Source: DYEC01 sp034434695 (GTDB taxonomy: Bacteria; Chloroflexota; Anaerolineae; Anaerolineales; Anaerolineaceae). Taken from it: a DNA stretch of 53,177 nt. Shown one piece after another: positions 1 through 8,101 of the stretch (positions are counted from its first letter, which is position 1; each line of letters starts with the position of its first letter). The DNA lies in contig DAOTYY010000048.1 in assembly GCA_034434695.1 (NCBI GenBank), positions 1 to 53,177 of the forward strand, read 5' to 3'. The notes beneath the pieces are model-generated. The model was not told the DNA's origin, searched no databases, and saw nothing but the letters and a program-made list of their open reading frames with translations. Position numbers and translations under genes: made by a program.

Positions 1-2
1 CC

Positions 3-137
3 CTTGCTCATGGAAAACGACTGCTTCCTTTCTTTTGGTTTGAACCCGGTCCAGATCCACATCCGGTTTTTGCCTCCAAGCGCCAGGCGTTGAATCCGAT
101 TGCGATTCTATCGTCGCTGTGCTTGGAGGTTACATAG
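3..137 (+). CDS. Possible C-terminal fragment of an unidentified protein entering from the left edge
   Basis: An open frame runs in from the left edge and stops at TAG (135-137), giving 44 residues that end in LNPIAILSSLCLEVT. Composition is protein-like, with several aromatics and prolines. It would converge with the methyltransferase gene on the other strand, and an A/T-rich hairpin lies between the two stops. No family is recognised, and the piece is too short to exclude a chance frame. Confidence 0.25.
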   Translation, partial: LAHGKRLLPFFWFEPGPDPHPVFASKRQALNPIAILSSLCLEVT

Positions 138-160
138 AATCTGTCAGTCAATCAGCTCAG

Positions 161-191
161 CAAAAAAGGATGAAAGATAAAATCTTTTTTG
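161..191. terminator. A/T-rich hairpin, candidate bidirectional terminator
   Basis: CAAAAAAGG at 161-169 pairs with TCTTTTTTG at 183-191 (one G-T pair) across a 13-nt loop. The arms supply a T run in either direction. It lies between the stop of the left-edge frame and the stop of the minus-strand methyltransferase gene. The stem is weak because it is almost all A-T. Confidence 0.4.
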
Positions 192-227
192 TTCTCAACT
201 ATCATATCATGCCATGACTTTTGCCAA

Positions 228-1799
228 TCAATATTTTCTGCGCCGCATTAGGTACAAAACACGTCCAGAATCGCCAATTGATTGAGCAACGTGAGTCTCA
301 TAAAATTGGCCAAAGGCGTATTCAAAGCCTTGCTGATGATATTCTGTAAAGATATCCTTGCGGCTGGCAAGCAATCGCTGCACCTGTGAATCACTTTTAG
401 GCACAAATTCAACCACCAACCATTCTCCTAGACGGGCGAAATACTTCGCAATTAGCTGCAACGGTACATTGTTCGATATTGTCAGATGATGAACTAGAGC
501 CAACGCTAGAATCATATCCGCCTCACCCCGTTCAATGAGAGCTTGGCGTTCTGTGTTTGCCCATCCCAGAGCCGGACTAGGATTGGTCAAATCCAAAACT
601 AACGGCAACAAATTCTTTTCCTTCGTTCGGACACATTCTTGGTAATTCAGCTCCACAGCCGCGGGGTCAATATCAAATGCAATGGTTTTCGCTCCCAGAC
701 CACTGGCAATCCGGCTGAAAATTCCAGTATTTGCACCCAAATCCCAGACCATAGAAGGATGAACACGAGAAATGAATTCTCTAACCCATAGTTTCTTATC
801 CTCAAATGCCCGGTCGCTGTAATTCGTAGCCTGATAATAATCCGCCCATTCGGTGCCGCTCGGTTTCCAGAAAAGTGATTTGACGGTCACCTCCAAATTG
901 TCTATCAACCCCTGCAAAGCCATTTTGCTCACTTTGCCGCCGGTTGTTGTGGATACACGCTGTCCAGCATAATGCTTTTGGGCTAATGCATGAACATGAA
1001 TGTGCGCCCCCAGTCCAAAATTCCAGCGGGTCTTCCAGGGCAACAGGCGGCGGGTCAAGTCTAGCGGTATTCCATCCAGGCACACCCGCAAAAGCTGGCT
1101 CAGGCGCACATCGGTAAAAGCCATCAATGCCAGCGGTGCCAGAAAATGCTGGCAAAACTGCCGGTATGCCACCCACGGCTCACCTTCATGATATTCCTCA
1201 AAAGAAAGCGTATCTATTAAGATCGGTTGATAGCCCAAAAACTGGATGTTGTAAGCACTAGCATCTTTCAAGGTCATCCCATGTTCAAGCGCCAAGCGCT
1301 GGATGTGCAGCGTGAGTAGCGCCGCACCCTTGAGCTGACCGAAACACCATTCATAAGGATAGGAAATAAAACCAACTGTTTCTGGCTTAAGTACCCGGTA
1401 AGCCAGTTCAGGAAGCTCAGCCGGCTCTTTCGTTTCTTCATGAGCAACCATCAGCCCATCCTGTACCAGGGATGAGTACAGCCCTGACTGCATCAGGCAA
1501 TCATAGTCCTTCTGATACAGACGATTCACTTGACGAAACAACTTGCCATCCCGCCAGAAAACAAACCCGCTCGGGTCGCGAAAAGACGCTGGATGAACGT
1601 TATTCTCCATGCCTTTGTTCCGTTTGGGTTCCGTCTTTCCTTTCCTGCGAAGAGCTAAACAGTCCTTTGATTTTTTCCAATATACTTTGATGGCATAAGC
1701 TCCCCCCAACAACGCAGCCAGCAAAATTTGCAGGATAAAACTGCCCGACCCCGGGTCAAGGTACATCATCAATGTAAAAGTGCTGAGCAAAATTTTCAT
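228..1799 (-). CDS. Membrane-anchored kinase-like/SAM methyltransferase fusion protein
   Basis: Last gene of the glycan cluster, 523 aa from the ATG at 1799; GGAG lies 7 nt upstream, and a GTG one codon earlier is the alternative. Residues about 20-42 form one membrane segment. Residues about 75-205 look like a protein-kinase-type fold: a catalytic-loop-like DASAYN (about 179-184) is followed by LID (194-196), resembling the D-x4-N and metal-binding Asp of kinases. A class I methyltransferase domain follows, with the SAM loop DLGANTG near residue 353 and an acidic FDIDP strand end. The C-terminal half resembles NoeA-type nodulation methyltransferases. It probably modifies a lipid- or membrane-linked glycan. 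The methyltransferase call is firm; the kinase-like assignment is my inference from motif spacing. Confidence 0.7.
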   Translation of the reverse strand: MKILLSTFTLMMYLDPGSGSFILQILLAALLGGAYAIKVYWKKSKDCLALRRKGKTEPKRNKGMENNVHPASFRDPSGFVFWRDGKLFRQVNRLYQKDYDCLMQSGLYSSLVQDGLMVAHEETKEPAELPELAYRVLKPETVGFISYPYEWCFGQLKGAALLTLHIQRLALEHGMTLKDASAYNIQFLGYQPILIDTLSFEEYHEGEPWVAYRQFCQHFLAPLALMAFTDVRLSQLLRVCLDGIPLDLTRRLLPWKTRWNFGLGAHIHVHALAQKHYAGQRVSTTTGGKVSKMALQGLIDNLEVTVKSLFWKPSGTEWADYYQATNYSDRAFEDKKLWVREFISRVHPSMVWDLGANTGIFSRIASGLGAKTIAFDIDPAAVELNYQECVRTKEKNLLPLVLDLTNPSPALGWANTERQALIERGEADMILALALVHHLTISNNVPLQLIAKYFARLGEWLVVEFVPKSDSQVQRLLASRKDIFTEYHQQGFEYAFGQFYETHVAQSIGDSGRVLYLMRRRKY

Positions 1800-1832
1800 C
1801 ACTGGACTCCACTAGAATAAATCGCCAGAAAC

Positions 1833-2711
1833 TCAACTATCCTGAACACGGCGCAGCTTTTTCAAAATGGGTATTTCACTGTCATAAACCTTTTTTACAC
1901 CATCGCCAAGCGCCATTTCGGTCACCCGAATATACTTCACCAACCGTTCAAAACCGCCAGGTTCTACCGAAGCTGCCTGATCCGACCCCCACATGGCACG
2001 ATCCAATGTGAAATGTCGCTCCACCAGACATGCTCCAAGTGCAACCGCCACTACCGACGGGATTAATCCCACTTCATGCCCAGAATAACCAATCGGACAA
2101 TCATATTCATTCTTAAGAGTCTGGATCATGCGCAGGTTGAGTTCATCCGGGTCGCAGGGATAAGCGCTGGTAGTGTGGCAAATAACCACGTCTTCCAACC
2201 CAACCACTTCAACCGCTCTACGAATTTGCTCCATCGTTGACATACCGGTAGATAAGATCAGCGGGCGTCCCGTCCTACGCAGATGGCGCAACAGTCCATG
2301 ATCGGTTAACGCTGCAGAAGGCACTTTATAAGCAATCGGATGATACTTCTCAATGAAATCAACCGATTCCTCATCCCAAACTGAGACAAACCAATCCACC
2401 CCCAACTGTTTACAATAGCGGTCAATTTCATCATATTCTGCTTCACCAAACTCAATCTTGCGACGATAATCCAGATATGTGATATATCCCCAGGGCGTTT
2501 CGCGCATAACATTGCGCTGTTCAGGCGGGACGCACAGCTCGGGTGTACGCTTCTGGAACTTCACCGCATCCACACCAGTTTCTTTTGCTGCTTTGATCAT
2601 CCGTTTTGCGATGTCCAGATCGCCATTATGATTGATGCCGATTTCCGCAACAATGTATGTAGGATACTCATTGCCTACCCATTTCTCGCCAATTTTGACT
2701 GCTTTAGCCAT
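1833..2711 (-). CDS. neuB: NeuB-family sialic/nonulosonic acid synthase without SAF domain
   Basis: Predicted to condense phosphoenolpyruvate with an N-acetylhexosamine-type (or hexose-phosphate) acceptor to a nine-carbon 2-keto-3-deoxy acid. The TIM-barrel NeuB domain fills the protein: AEIGINHNGD near residue 24, DAVKFQKR near 50, LSTGMST near 156 and the ERHFTLD strand near 235. Length is 292 aa against about 340-350 for enzymes with the C-terminal antifreeze-like SAF domain, which is absent. I place the start at ATG 2711 because AAAGGAGG lies just upstream; a TTG one codon earlier has poorer spacing. It follows the CMP-synthetase/phosphatase fusion, so both probably act on the same sugar. 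Neu5Ac, legionaminate, pseudaminate or KDN cannot be told apart from sequence alone. Confidence 0.88.
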   Translation of the reverse strand: MAKAVKIGEKWVGNEYPTYIVAEIGINHNGDLDIAKRMIKAAKETGVDAVKFQKRTPELCVPPEQRNVMRETPWGYITYLDYRRKIEFGEAEYDEIDRYCKQLGVDWFVSVWDEESVDFIEKYHPIAYKVPSAALTDHGLLRHLRRTGRPLILSTGMSTMEQIRRAVEVVGLEDVVICHTTSAYPCDPDELNLRMIQTLKNEYDCPIGYSGHEVGLIPSVVAVALGACLVERHFTLDRAMWGSDQAASVEPGGFERLVKYIRVTEMALGDGVKKVYDSEIPILKKLRRVQDS

Positions 2712-2741
2712 CAAAAGCCTCCTTTCGATGTGTTCATACCA

Positions 2742-3974
2742 TCAACCCATTTTTCTTTGTCTTTGCAAAATCATATCGCAAATCTCGCGCACCGCCCCAT
2801 AACCGCCGCGGCGACTCAAAACCAGATCGGCGTGTTGTACAACTTCACCTTCAGCATCGGCGGGTACCACCGCACATCCCACCAATGGAAAACACGGCAA
2901 GTCATTTACATCATTGCCCACATAAACCACTTCTTTCGGATTGATACCCTGTTCGTTCAAATACGCTGTCAGAACTGTTGCTTTGTCTTCAATTCCCTGC
3001 AGGACAGGAACGTCCAGTTTACGACAACGCGCCGCAACCACCGAATTTGTCTCGGTGGACAAAACCAGCATCCGCACTCCCAGCTTACGGAGACGCTTCA
3101 AGCCAAGGCTGTCACTGCGGTTCGCGGCGACCATTTCACGCCCATCCTGATCCACCCAGACACGGTTATCCGTCATCACGCCATCAAAGTCAAACACGAT
3201 CATGGCAATTTTTTCCGGCAAAGATCGGCGACGCACGGGCGAAACAATCTCCAACTCTCCATGATACACCAGCCACTCATACCGCAGCCAGTCATACGGT
3301 GTATCAATGTCAACTGTATAGCGGCTATCAATCAGGATCGGCAGAATCCTCTTGCCGCTCATCGTACCTTGTTGCAGGATTACCTGCGGACGGATCACAT
3401 CAATATGACCGGTCTGCCAATAAACCGGGGGCAACATCTGACGCGGCGCATTATACGGCTCGGCAATACCCTCTACCGTCAACAAAGGTTGCATGACGCC
3501 GCTTTCAGGGTCAATCCGCCACATCTTATGCGGATTTTGTCCAGCCAACACGACCCCCCTTACCGAATCAGCTTGAGGATTGGCAAGCAAAACCCGGATC
3601 GCATCATCCACCAGTGTCGGCGGGCGCAAGGGTGAAGTCGGTCTCAATTGAACCACCAGCTCGGGCTGGTATCCTTCATGCTCAGCAAGCCAATTCAGCG
3701 CGTGCTGGAAAACAGGCAAATCCAGCGTATCGTCCTGCGCCAGCACTGCCGGACGCAGGAAAGGCGTCTCTGCACCCCATTGGCGCGCCACTGAGGCAAT
3801 TTCCTCATCGTCCGTTGAGACAATCACCCGCGTAACCAGCCGCGCCTGTAAACCTGCTGCAATGCTATAAACAATTAATGGATAGCCAGCAAATGGGCGG
3901 ATGTTCTTGCGCGGAATCCCCTTTGATCCACCCCGCGCCGGGATAATCGCCAGCACCTCCGGGCGTTCTACCAT
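2742..3974 (-). CDS. neuA: Acylneuraminate cytidylyltransferase fused to a KdsC-type HAD phosphatase
   Basis: Two enzymes in one 410-aa chain. Residues 1-235 are a NeuA-type CTP:nonulosonate cytidylyltransferase, with the CTP loop IPARGGSKGIPRKN (11-24) and RPTSPLR (111-117). Residues 255-405 are a HAD phosphatase of the KdsC/C0 type with all four motifs: FDFDG (D262, D264), S306, K331 and GNDVND (D355, D358). The domain order matches animal CMP-sialate synthetase. With the adjacent SAF-less NeuB, it suggests removal of phosphate from a sugar-phosphate intermediate before CMP activation. The start chosen is ATG 3974, where GGAGG sits 9 nt upstream; the in-frame ATG at 3983 directly abuts that GGAGG. 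The start overlaps the stop of the SDR gene by 7 bases. Confidence 0.9.
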   Translation of the reverse strand: MVERPEVLAIIPARGGSKGIPRKNIRPFAGYPLIVYSIAAGLQARLVTRVIVSTDDEEIASVARQWGAETPFLRPAVLAQDDTLDLPVFQHALNWLAEHEGYQPELVVQLRPTSPLRPPTLVDDAIRVLLANPQADSVRGVVLAGQNPHKMWRIDPESGVMQPLLTVEGIAEPYNAPRQMLPPVYWQTGHIDVIRPQVILQQGTMSGKRILPILIDSRYTVDIDTPYDWLRYEWLVYHGELEIVSPVRRRSLPEKIAMIVFDFDGVMTDNRVWVDQDGREMVAANRSDSLGLKRLRKLGVRMLVLSTETNSVVAARCRKLDVPVLQGIEDKATVLTAYLNEQGINPKEVVYVGNDVNDLPCFPLVGCAVVPADAEGEVVQHADLVLSRRGGYGAVREICDMILQRQRKMG

Positions 3975-4789
3975 GCCGTCCATCCTCCATCTACCACCAG
4001 ATTCGCCCCAGTCATATAAGAAGATGCCTCCGAAGCCAGAAAGAGCAATGCGCCATTCATCTCATCTTCATTCGCCATGCGTCCCAGCACCGTACGCGCC
4101 GAATAATTCTGCGTGAACATTTCATCGTGACCATGATAAACACCGCCCGGCGTCAATGCATTGACGCGGATGTTCTTGCCCGCGTAATAGGTCGCCAGAT
4201 AGCGCGTCAGCCCCAGCACCCCCGCCTTGGTCACCGAATAGAATACCGGTTTATATGCTTTGGGTTGGCCGGGCTTTTCATAAATGCGCTGATCTGGACC
4301 AACCAGACCATACGTTGAGCAGATATTGATAATCACCCCATGATTTTGCGCAAGCATTGGCTTAACTGCTGCTTGAGCGCTCAGGAACATCCCGGTCAGA
4401 TTAACATCCAATGCCTGTTTCCATGCTGCCAGCGGATAGTCCTCAAATGTGTTTCTGTGCTGCCCGGCATGAACACTGTCAAACTTAGGATCCATCGCAG
4501 CACTACATACCAGAACATCCAGCCGCTGAAAGCTGCGCAACGTCGCCACAACCATCTCCTGGGTCGACTCAGGACTGGTGACATCCACACCAACCGCCAG
4601 CACCGGGTAACCCTCCTTTTCCAGCTCATCAGCAACCTTCTTTGCCGCTGCCAGGTCTAAGTCCGCTACCACTACCTGTGCGCCCGCCTGTGCAAGAGTC
4701 AAGCAAAACTGTTTGCCCAGTAATCCTGCGCCGCCAGTGACCACAGCGGTTTGTCCAGTTAGCTTAAATTTGTCAAAAACATTACCCAT
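3968..4789 (-). CDS. Short-chain dehydrogenase/reductase, PtmA-like
   Basis: Classical SDR of 273 aa: cofactor loop TGGAGLLG (18-25), catalytic S158, Y184 and K188 (YSVTK), and a C-terminal DGGW. It probably oxidises or reduces a hydroxyl or keto group of a sugar precursor using NAD(P). Its position directly before neuA/neuB resembles ptmA beside ptmB/ptmC in legionaminic acid loci, so a role in supplying the nonulosonate precursor is likely but inferred. GAGGTG about 11 nt upstream overlaps the stop of the preceding membrane-protein gene, implying coupled translation. Substrate is unknown. Confidence 0.85.
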   Translation of the reverse strand: MGNVFDKFKLTGQTAVVTGGAGLLGKQFCLTLAQAGAQVVVADLDLAAAKKVADELEKEGYPVLAVGVDVTSPESTQEMVVATLRSFQRLDVLVCSAAMDPKFDSVHAGQHRNTFEDYPLAAWKQALDVNLTGMFLSAQAAVKPMLAQNHGVIINICSTYGLVGPDQRIYEKPGQPKAYKPVFYSVTKAGVLGLTRYLATYYAGKNIRVNALTPGGVYHGHDEMFTQNYSARTVLGRMANEDEMNGALLFLASEASSYMTGANLVVDGGWTAW

Positions 4790-4803
4790 TTTTTGTTTTC
4801 ACC

Positions 4804-6414
4804 TCAGCTCTGAATGAGTGTCAAATCTCCAAAGACAACATCTCTGTCATATTCAAACAACACGGGTAATCCTTTGGTCAGTTCGAGCATCCAAGAATTT
4901 TCTGCTTCGTGAATCAAGTCTTGATAGCCAAAGATGACAATGACCGCCTTCCCTTCAATGACCATTTGACGAATACGCGTCAGTTCTTCTTGATAACCTT
5001 CGCGCGGCAACTGCGTAGCTGCATTAACCGGTGACAGTAGAATATAAGCACCGCGCTGAGCCAACAGATTGACCGCCTGTGGGCGATTAGTAAAGATATT
5101 AACTTTGGGCAATTGTTTGATCAGCTCAATAGTCTGCGAGGTCGTCCAAGATTCGTGGGCAAACCCCTGCCCCTGCTGCCTCCATTGTCGAATAGTGTCC
5201 AGGGTATCCTCGGCAAAGGACAGGCTCAAACCCACAACCAGCACGATCAACAGCGTGGTTGTCACCCAGCGTCTGCGCCGCCAGAGCCACGCGAGAAAAG
5301 CGACAAAAAGCAACAAAAGCAAAAGATACGCCGGCATTAAGACGCGGGTCTCAAAGTTGACACTTGAGTCAATCAACAAAATTGTTGTTGCCAGTGTAAT
5401 CAGATAAATGATACTTTGCAATGCCAGCAACCAGCCTGCTCGAAAACCATTTTGCTCGCGCAACTCCTCCTTTTTCAGGAGAAGCCAAAACGCATAAACA
5501 AACCCACCGGCAAACACAATCAGAAAGATAACCAACGCCACCCCCCAAAAGACCATATAGCGTTCAATCAACTGATAAGGCTCAGGCAACAACCAGCCCC
5601 AAAAACTGGTAATACCTTCCTGTATCTTATCCGCAGCAAGCGAACGCAACATAAACTGACGATTGGTTAGATTGCCTGCCACCAGAAAGTTGCGAACTGA
5701 CCAACCCAAAAAGAATGGCAACCCACCCGTCAGAAATAAGCCTACGGACTTCAAACGCGCTCTCCAGCTTTGCAAAAACACTAGCAAGAAGACAACCCCT
5801 GTTGCCAACAAGGTAATCCCAATATAGCGCGTCAGATATGCCAGCCCGGCAAAGCCACCCGCCAGCAATATCTGATACCAGCGCCGCTGTTGCAAAAAAC
5901 GAATGAGTAAAAGCAGAGTCAGAAAATAACAAAAGAGAAACACCGGTTCCGTTAGGGCAAACAAAAAATGGCGAAAGAATGGATCGCTGATTAAAACCAA
6001 CCCACCAGCCAGCAAACCAAAGACAGCCGATTGCGTTACCTCACGCCCCAGCAGACTGACCAGAACAACATCAATGCCAAGGAAAATCAGGCTGACCCAC
6101 CAAGCTGCCTGTACAGGCGCTACACCCAAAGCTATGTTCAATGCCAGAACAAGCGAGTAAAACGGAGGAAAGTTGGTGATGGGTACCGTCTCTCCCCAGC
6201 CAACCAGGCGCTCATATCCATTTCCCTGTATCAGGTTGCGCGCGCCATCTATATACAACACCGAATCGTTAACCAGCGCCAGACCGTAAGGAGTGGAAAA
6301 CCAGAACAGCGCCAATGCCAGCAAAACCAGCATTGCCAGTGCCGGTACCCAAAATTTTTCGTAGAAACCCCGTCTTACCTTCATTACATCCATCACTCGC
6401 TCAACCCAAAACAT
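4804..6414 (-). CDS. GT-C type membrane glycosyltransferase (family 39-like)
   Basis: Polytopic membrane protein of 536 aa with roughly ten or more hydrophobic segments from residue 25 to about 400 and a soluble C-terminal tail. The first periplasmic loop has acidic residues followed by ARNLIQGNGY and a PPFYSL stretch, a pattern seen in PMT/ArnT-like GT-C enzymes that use polyprenyl-phosphate sugars. It is clearly related to the next gene (536 versus 551 aa, shared ARNL-x2-G-x-G motif and tail), so the two look like tandem duplicates. The start is uncertain: several ATGs occur in the first 11 codons and none has a strong ribosome site. Confidence 0.7.
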   Translation of the reverse strand: MFWVERVMDVMKVRRGFYEKFWVPALAMLVLLALALFWFSTPYGLALVNDSVLYIDGARNLIQGNGYERLVGWGETVPITNFPPFYSLVLALNIALGVAPVQAAWWVSLIFLGIDVVLVSLLGREVTQSAVFGLLAGGLVLISDPFFRHFLFALTEPVFLFCYFLTLLLLIRFLQQRRWYQILLAGGFAGLAYLTRYIGITLLATGVVFLLVFLQSWRARLKSVGLFLTGGLPFFLGWSVRNFLVAGNLTNRQFMLRSLAADKIQEGITSFWGWLLPEPYQLIERYMVFWGVALVIFLIVFAGGFVYAFWLLLKKEELREQNGFRAGWLLALQSIIYLITLATTILLIDSSVNFETRVLMPAYLLLLLLFVAFLAWLWRRRRWVTTTLLIVLVVGLSLSFAEDTLDTIRQWRQQGQGFAHESWTTSQTIELIKQLPKVNIFTNRPQAVNLLAQRGAYILLSPVNAATQLPREGYQEELTRIRQMVIEGKAVIVIFGYQDLIHEAENSWMLELTKGLPVLFEYDRDVVFGDLTLIQS

Positions 6415-6428
6415 CCCATTATAAACTG

Positions 6429-8084
6429 TTATCTGAGCTTCGGGTATACGTAAATCGCGCCATCGTTTCCATGAAAGAGCATTTCCAACCCTTCAACCAG
6501 CTTCGCAATTCGTTCTGCGGCATCTTTCCCATATAACAATGACATCTGATCAGATATTGAGTCAAACAACACCAGCACAGCGCCTTCTTCCCGAAAGACG
6601 CGTTGCGCCTCGTCCTTTGTAAGATCACCATCCCCATAGCGGTAGAACACGGTCAGCGGCTTTTGAAAATAAATCTCTGCCAACGGGTAAGAAGTTCTGC
6701 CAGTCAAAAACAGTAACGCCATCTCTTCATTGGTAACAATTTTTATCTCTGGCGGCAACTGTTTGACTGCCTGAACAGTTTCTGATTCCTGCCAGTAAAC
6801 AGAAGTAAAGCCCATTCCCTGCCCATAGTTTTGCTGAACAATTCGGAATGTGCGCCAACCATACCAGACTACGCAGAAAAGCAATACAATCGTCAATGCC
6901 CATCGCACCCACACAGGATTACGCCACAGGCTCATCGTCAAACCAACCAACAACACAAACAGAACCAAAAACACCGCCTGCATAGGCGAGTACATGCGAC
7001 TGCCAATCGTAATGGGCGGGTAGGTGGTGACATACACGAGCAGGGTAACAATCAAATATGCCAATGCAGCGAAACCCAGCAAAACAGCCAACTGAATCTG
7101 TTTGCTCAGCCGTGAGACAGCTTGCGTTCGACGAAGTTTCCAACTCAAGCTGGCAATCCATACCACAAGCAACAAACCCGCAACCGGAACCAACCAGTGA
7201 TTCAGAACCGCAGGATAAAATCTAGGTGCAACAATCCACGAATCAGGAATCAACCAAAACAGCAGTACTTCCTCAAAACGCGGCCAGAACTCAATGAACC
7301 GCTCAACCATTTCAGTCGCTGAAAGAATACTGCGCGAAGAAAGTGTTGATGTGTGAGAGAGGTCAATCCAAACCCAGACAGCCAGCGGCATCAGCGCAAC
7401 GGCTAGGTAGAAGCCTATCCTGACCAGCCGCGTTTTGAGGCTTTCCCCGCTCAAAAACAGCAACCCCAGTGCCCCTGCCCCAATGAATGCTACCATGCTG
7501 TACCGCGTAATCACTGCCAACCCGCCTGCCAAAGCAGACAAAACAAACCAGTAACGACCATTTAATTTCTGCAAATATTCCCACAAAAAAAACAAGCCAC
7601 AAAAGCCCCAAAATATAGCCAGCGGCTCAGACATTGCCCATGAATACACATTGATCAGCACTGGAGACAAAGCCAATAGGCTTGCGGCTGTCAGCGCGAG
7701 CAAGTTAGAATGACTGGCGCGACGCACCGTCCAGCCAGCCAACCATACGAAAGCTCCCAGCAAAGCGATATTCATCCAGTGTGCAGCAGAGACCAATTCT
7801 ATTCCCAATAAACCTAAGAAGCTTAAAGCCAGCGGAAATAAGGGCGGAAAATAAGGGATTAGCCGAAACTCGCCGCTGGCAGTAATCAAGCCCAACCCCT
7901 TACCCAGCAATAAGTTACGCGCCGAAGTGATGCAGATGGTAGCATCTCCACCTACGCCAGGGCCCTGCTGCGTGCTGAAGACCAGCGCCGTCATTCCTAT
8001 AAGCACAGGCACCAGCAAAATTAGCCACGTTTTACCTACCTTAGTAACCAACCTTTTCATCATTACCTGTTCATCAGACAGCAT
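6429..8084 (-). CDS. GT-C type membrane glycosyltransferase, paralogue of the neighbour
   Basis: 551-aa multi-spanning protein with a positively charged N-terminus, a first TM helix near residues 20-38, then an external loop with GGDA and ARNLLLGKGL followed by PPLFPLAL. The same layout occurs in the downstream gene, which supports an ancestral duplication. The last 90 residues are soluble. GT-C enzymes of this kind move a sugar from a lipid-phosphate donor to a lipid-linked glycan or protein on the outer face of the membrane; donor and acceptor are unknown. The ATG at 8084 has no clear ribosome site, and ATGs at codons 8-9 after AGGT are alternatives. Confidence 0.7.
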   Translation of the reverse strand: MLSDEQVMMKRLVTKVGKTWLILLVPVLIGMTALVFSTQQGPGVGGDATICITSARNLLLGKGLGLITASGEFRLIPYFPPLFPLALSFLGLLGIELVSAAHWMNIALLGAFVWLAGWTVRRASHSNLLALTAASLLALSPVLINVYSWAMSEPLAIFWGFCGLFFLWEYLQKLNGRYWFVLSALAGGLAVITRYSMVAFIGAGALGLLFLSGESLKTRLVRIGFYLAVALMPLAVWVWIDLSHTSTLSSRSILSATEMVERFIEFWPRFEEVLLFWLIPDSWIVAPRFYPAVLNHWLVPVAGLLLVVWIASLSWKLRRTQAVSRLSKQIQLAVLLGFAALAYLIVTLLVYVTTYPPITIGSRMYSPMQAVFLVLFVLLVGLTMSLWRNPVWVRWALTIVLLFCVVWYGWRTFRIVQQNYGQGMGFTSVYWQESETVQAVKQLPPEIKIVTNEEMALLFLTGRTSYPLAEIYFQKPLTVFYRYGDGDLTKDEAQRVFREEGAVLVLFDSISDQMSLLYGKDAAERIAKLVEGLEMLFHGNDGAIYVYPKLR

Positions 8085-8101
8085 AAGTCGGTTTCTGTTC
8101 G

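Noticed and set aside
1..13. Similarity of the window's first bases (CCCTTGC) to the transposase end at the right edge
   Set aside because: Only seven bases agree, well within chance.
2628..3635. 335-codon plus-strand open frame opposite the neuB/neuA genes
   Set aside because: Lies antisense to two well-supported enzymes, is rich in His/Gln/Asn/Arg from complementary codons, and has no recognisable motif or ribosome site.
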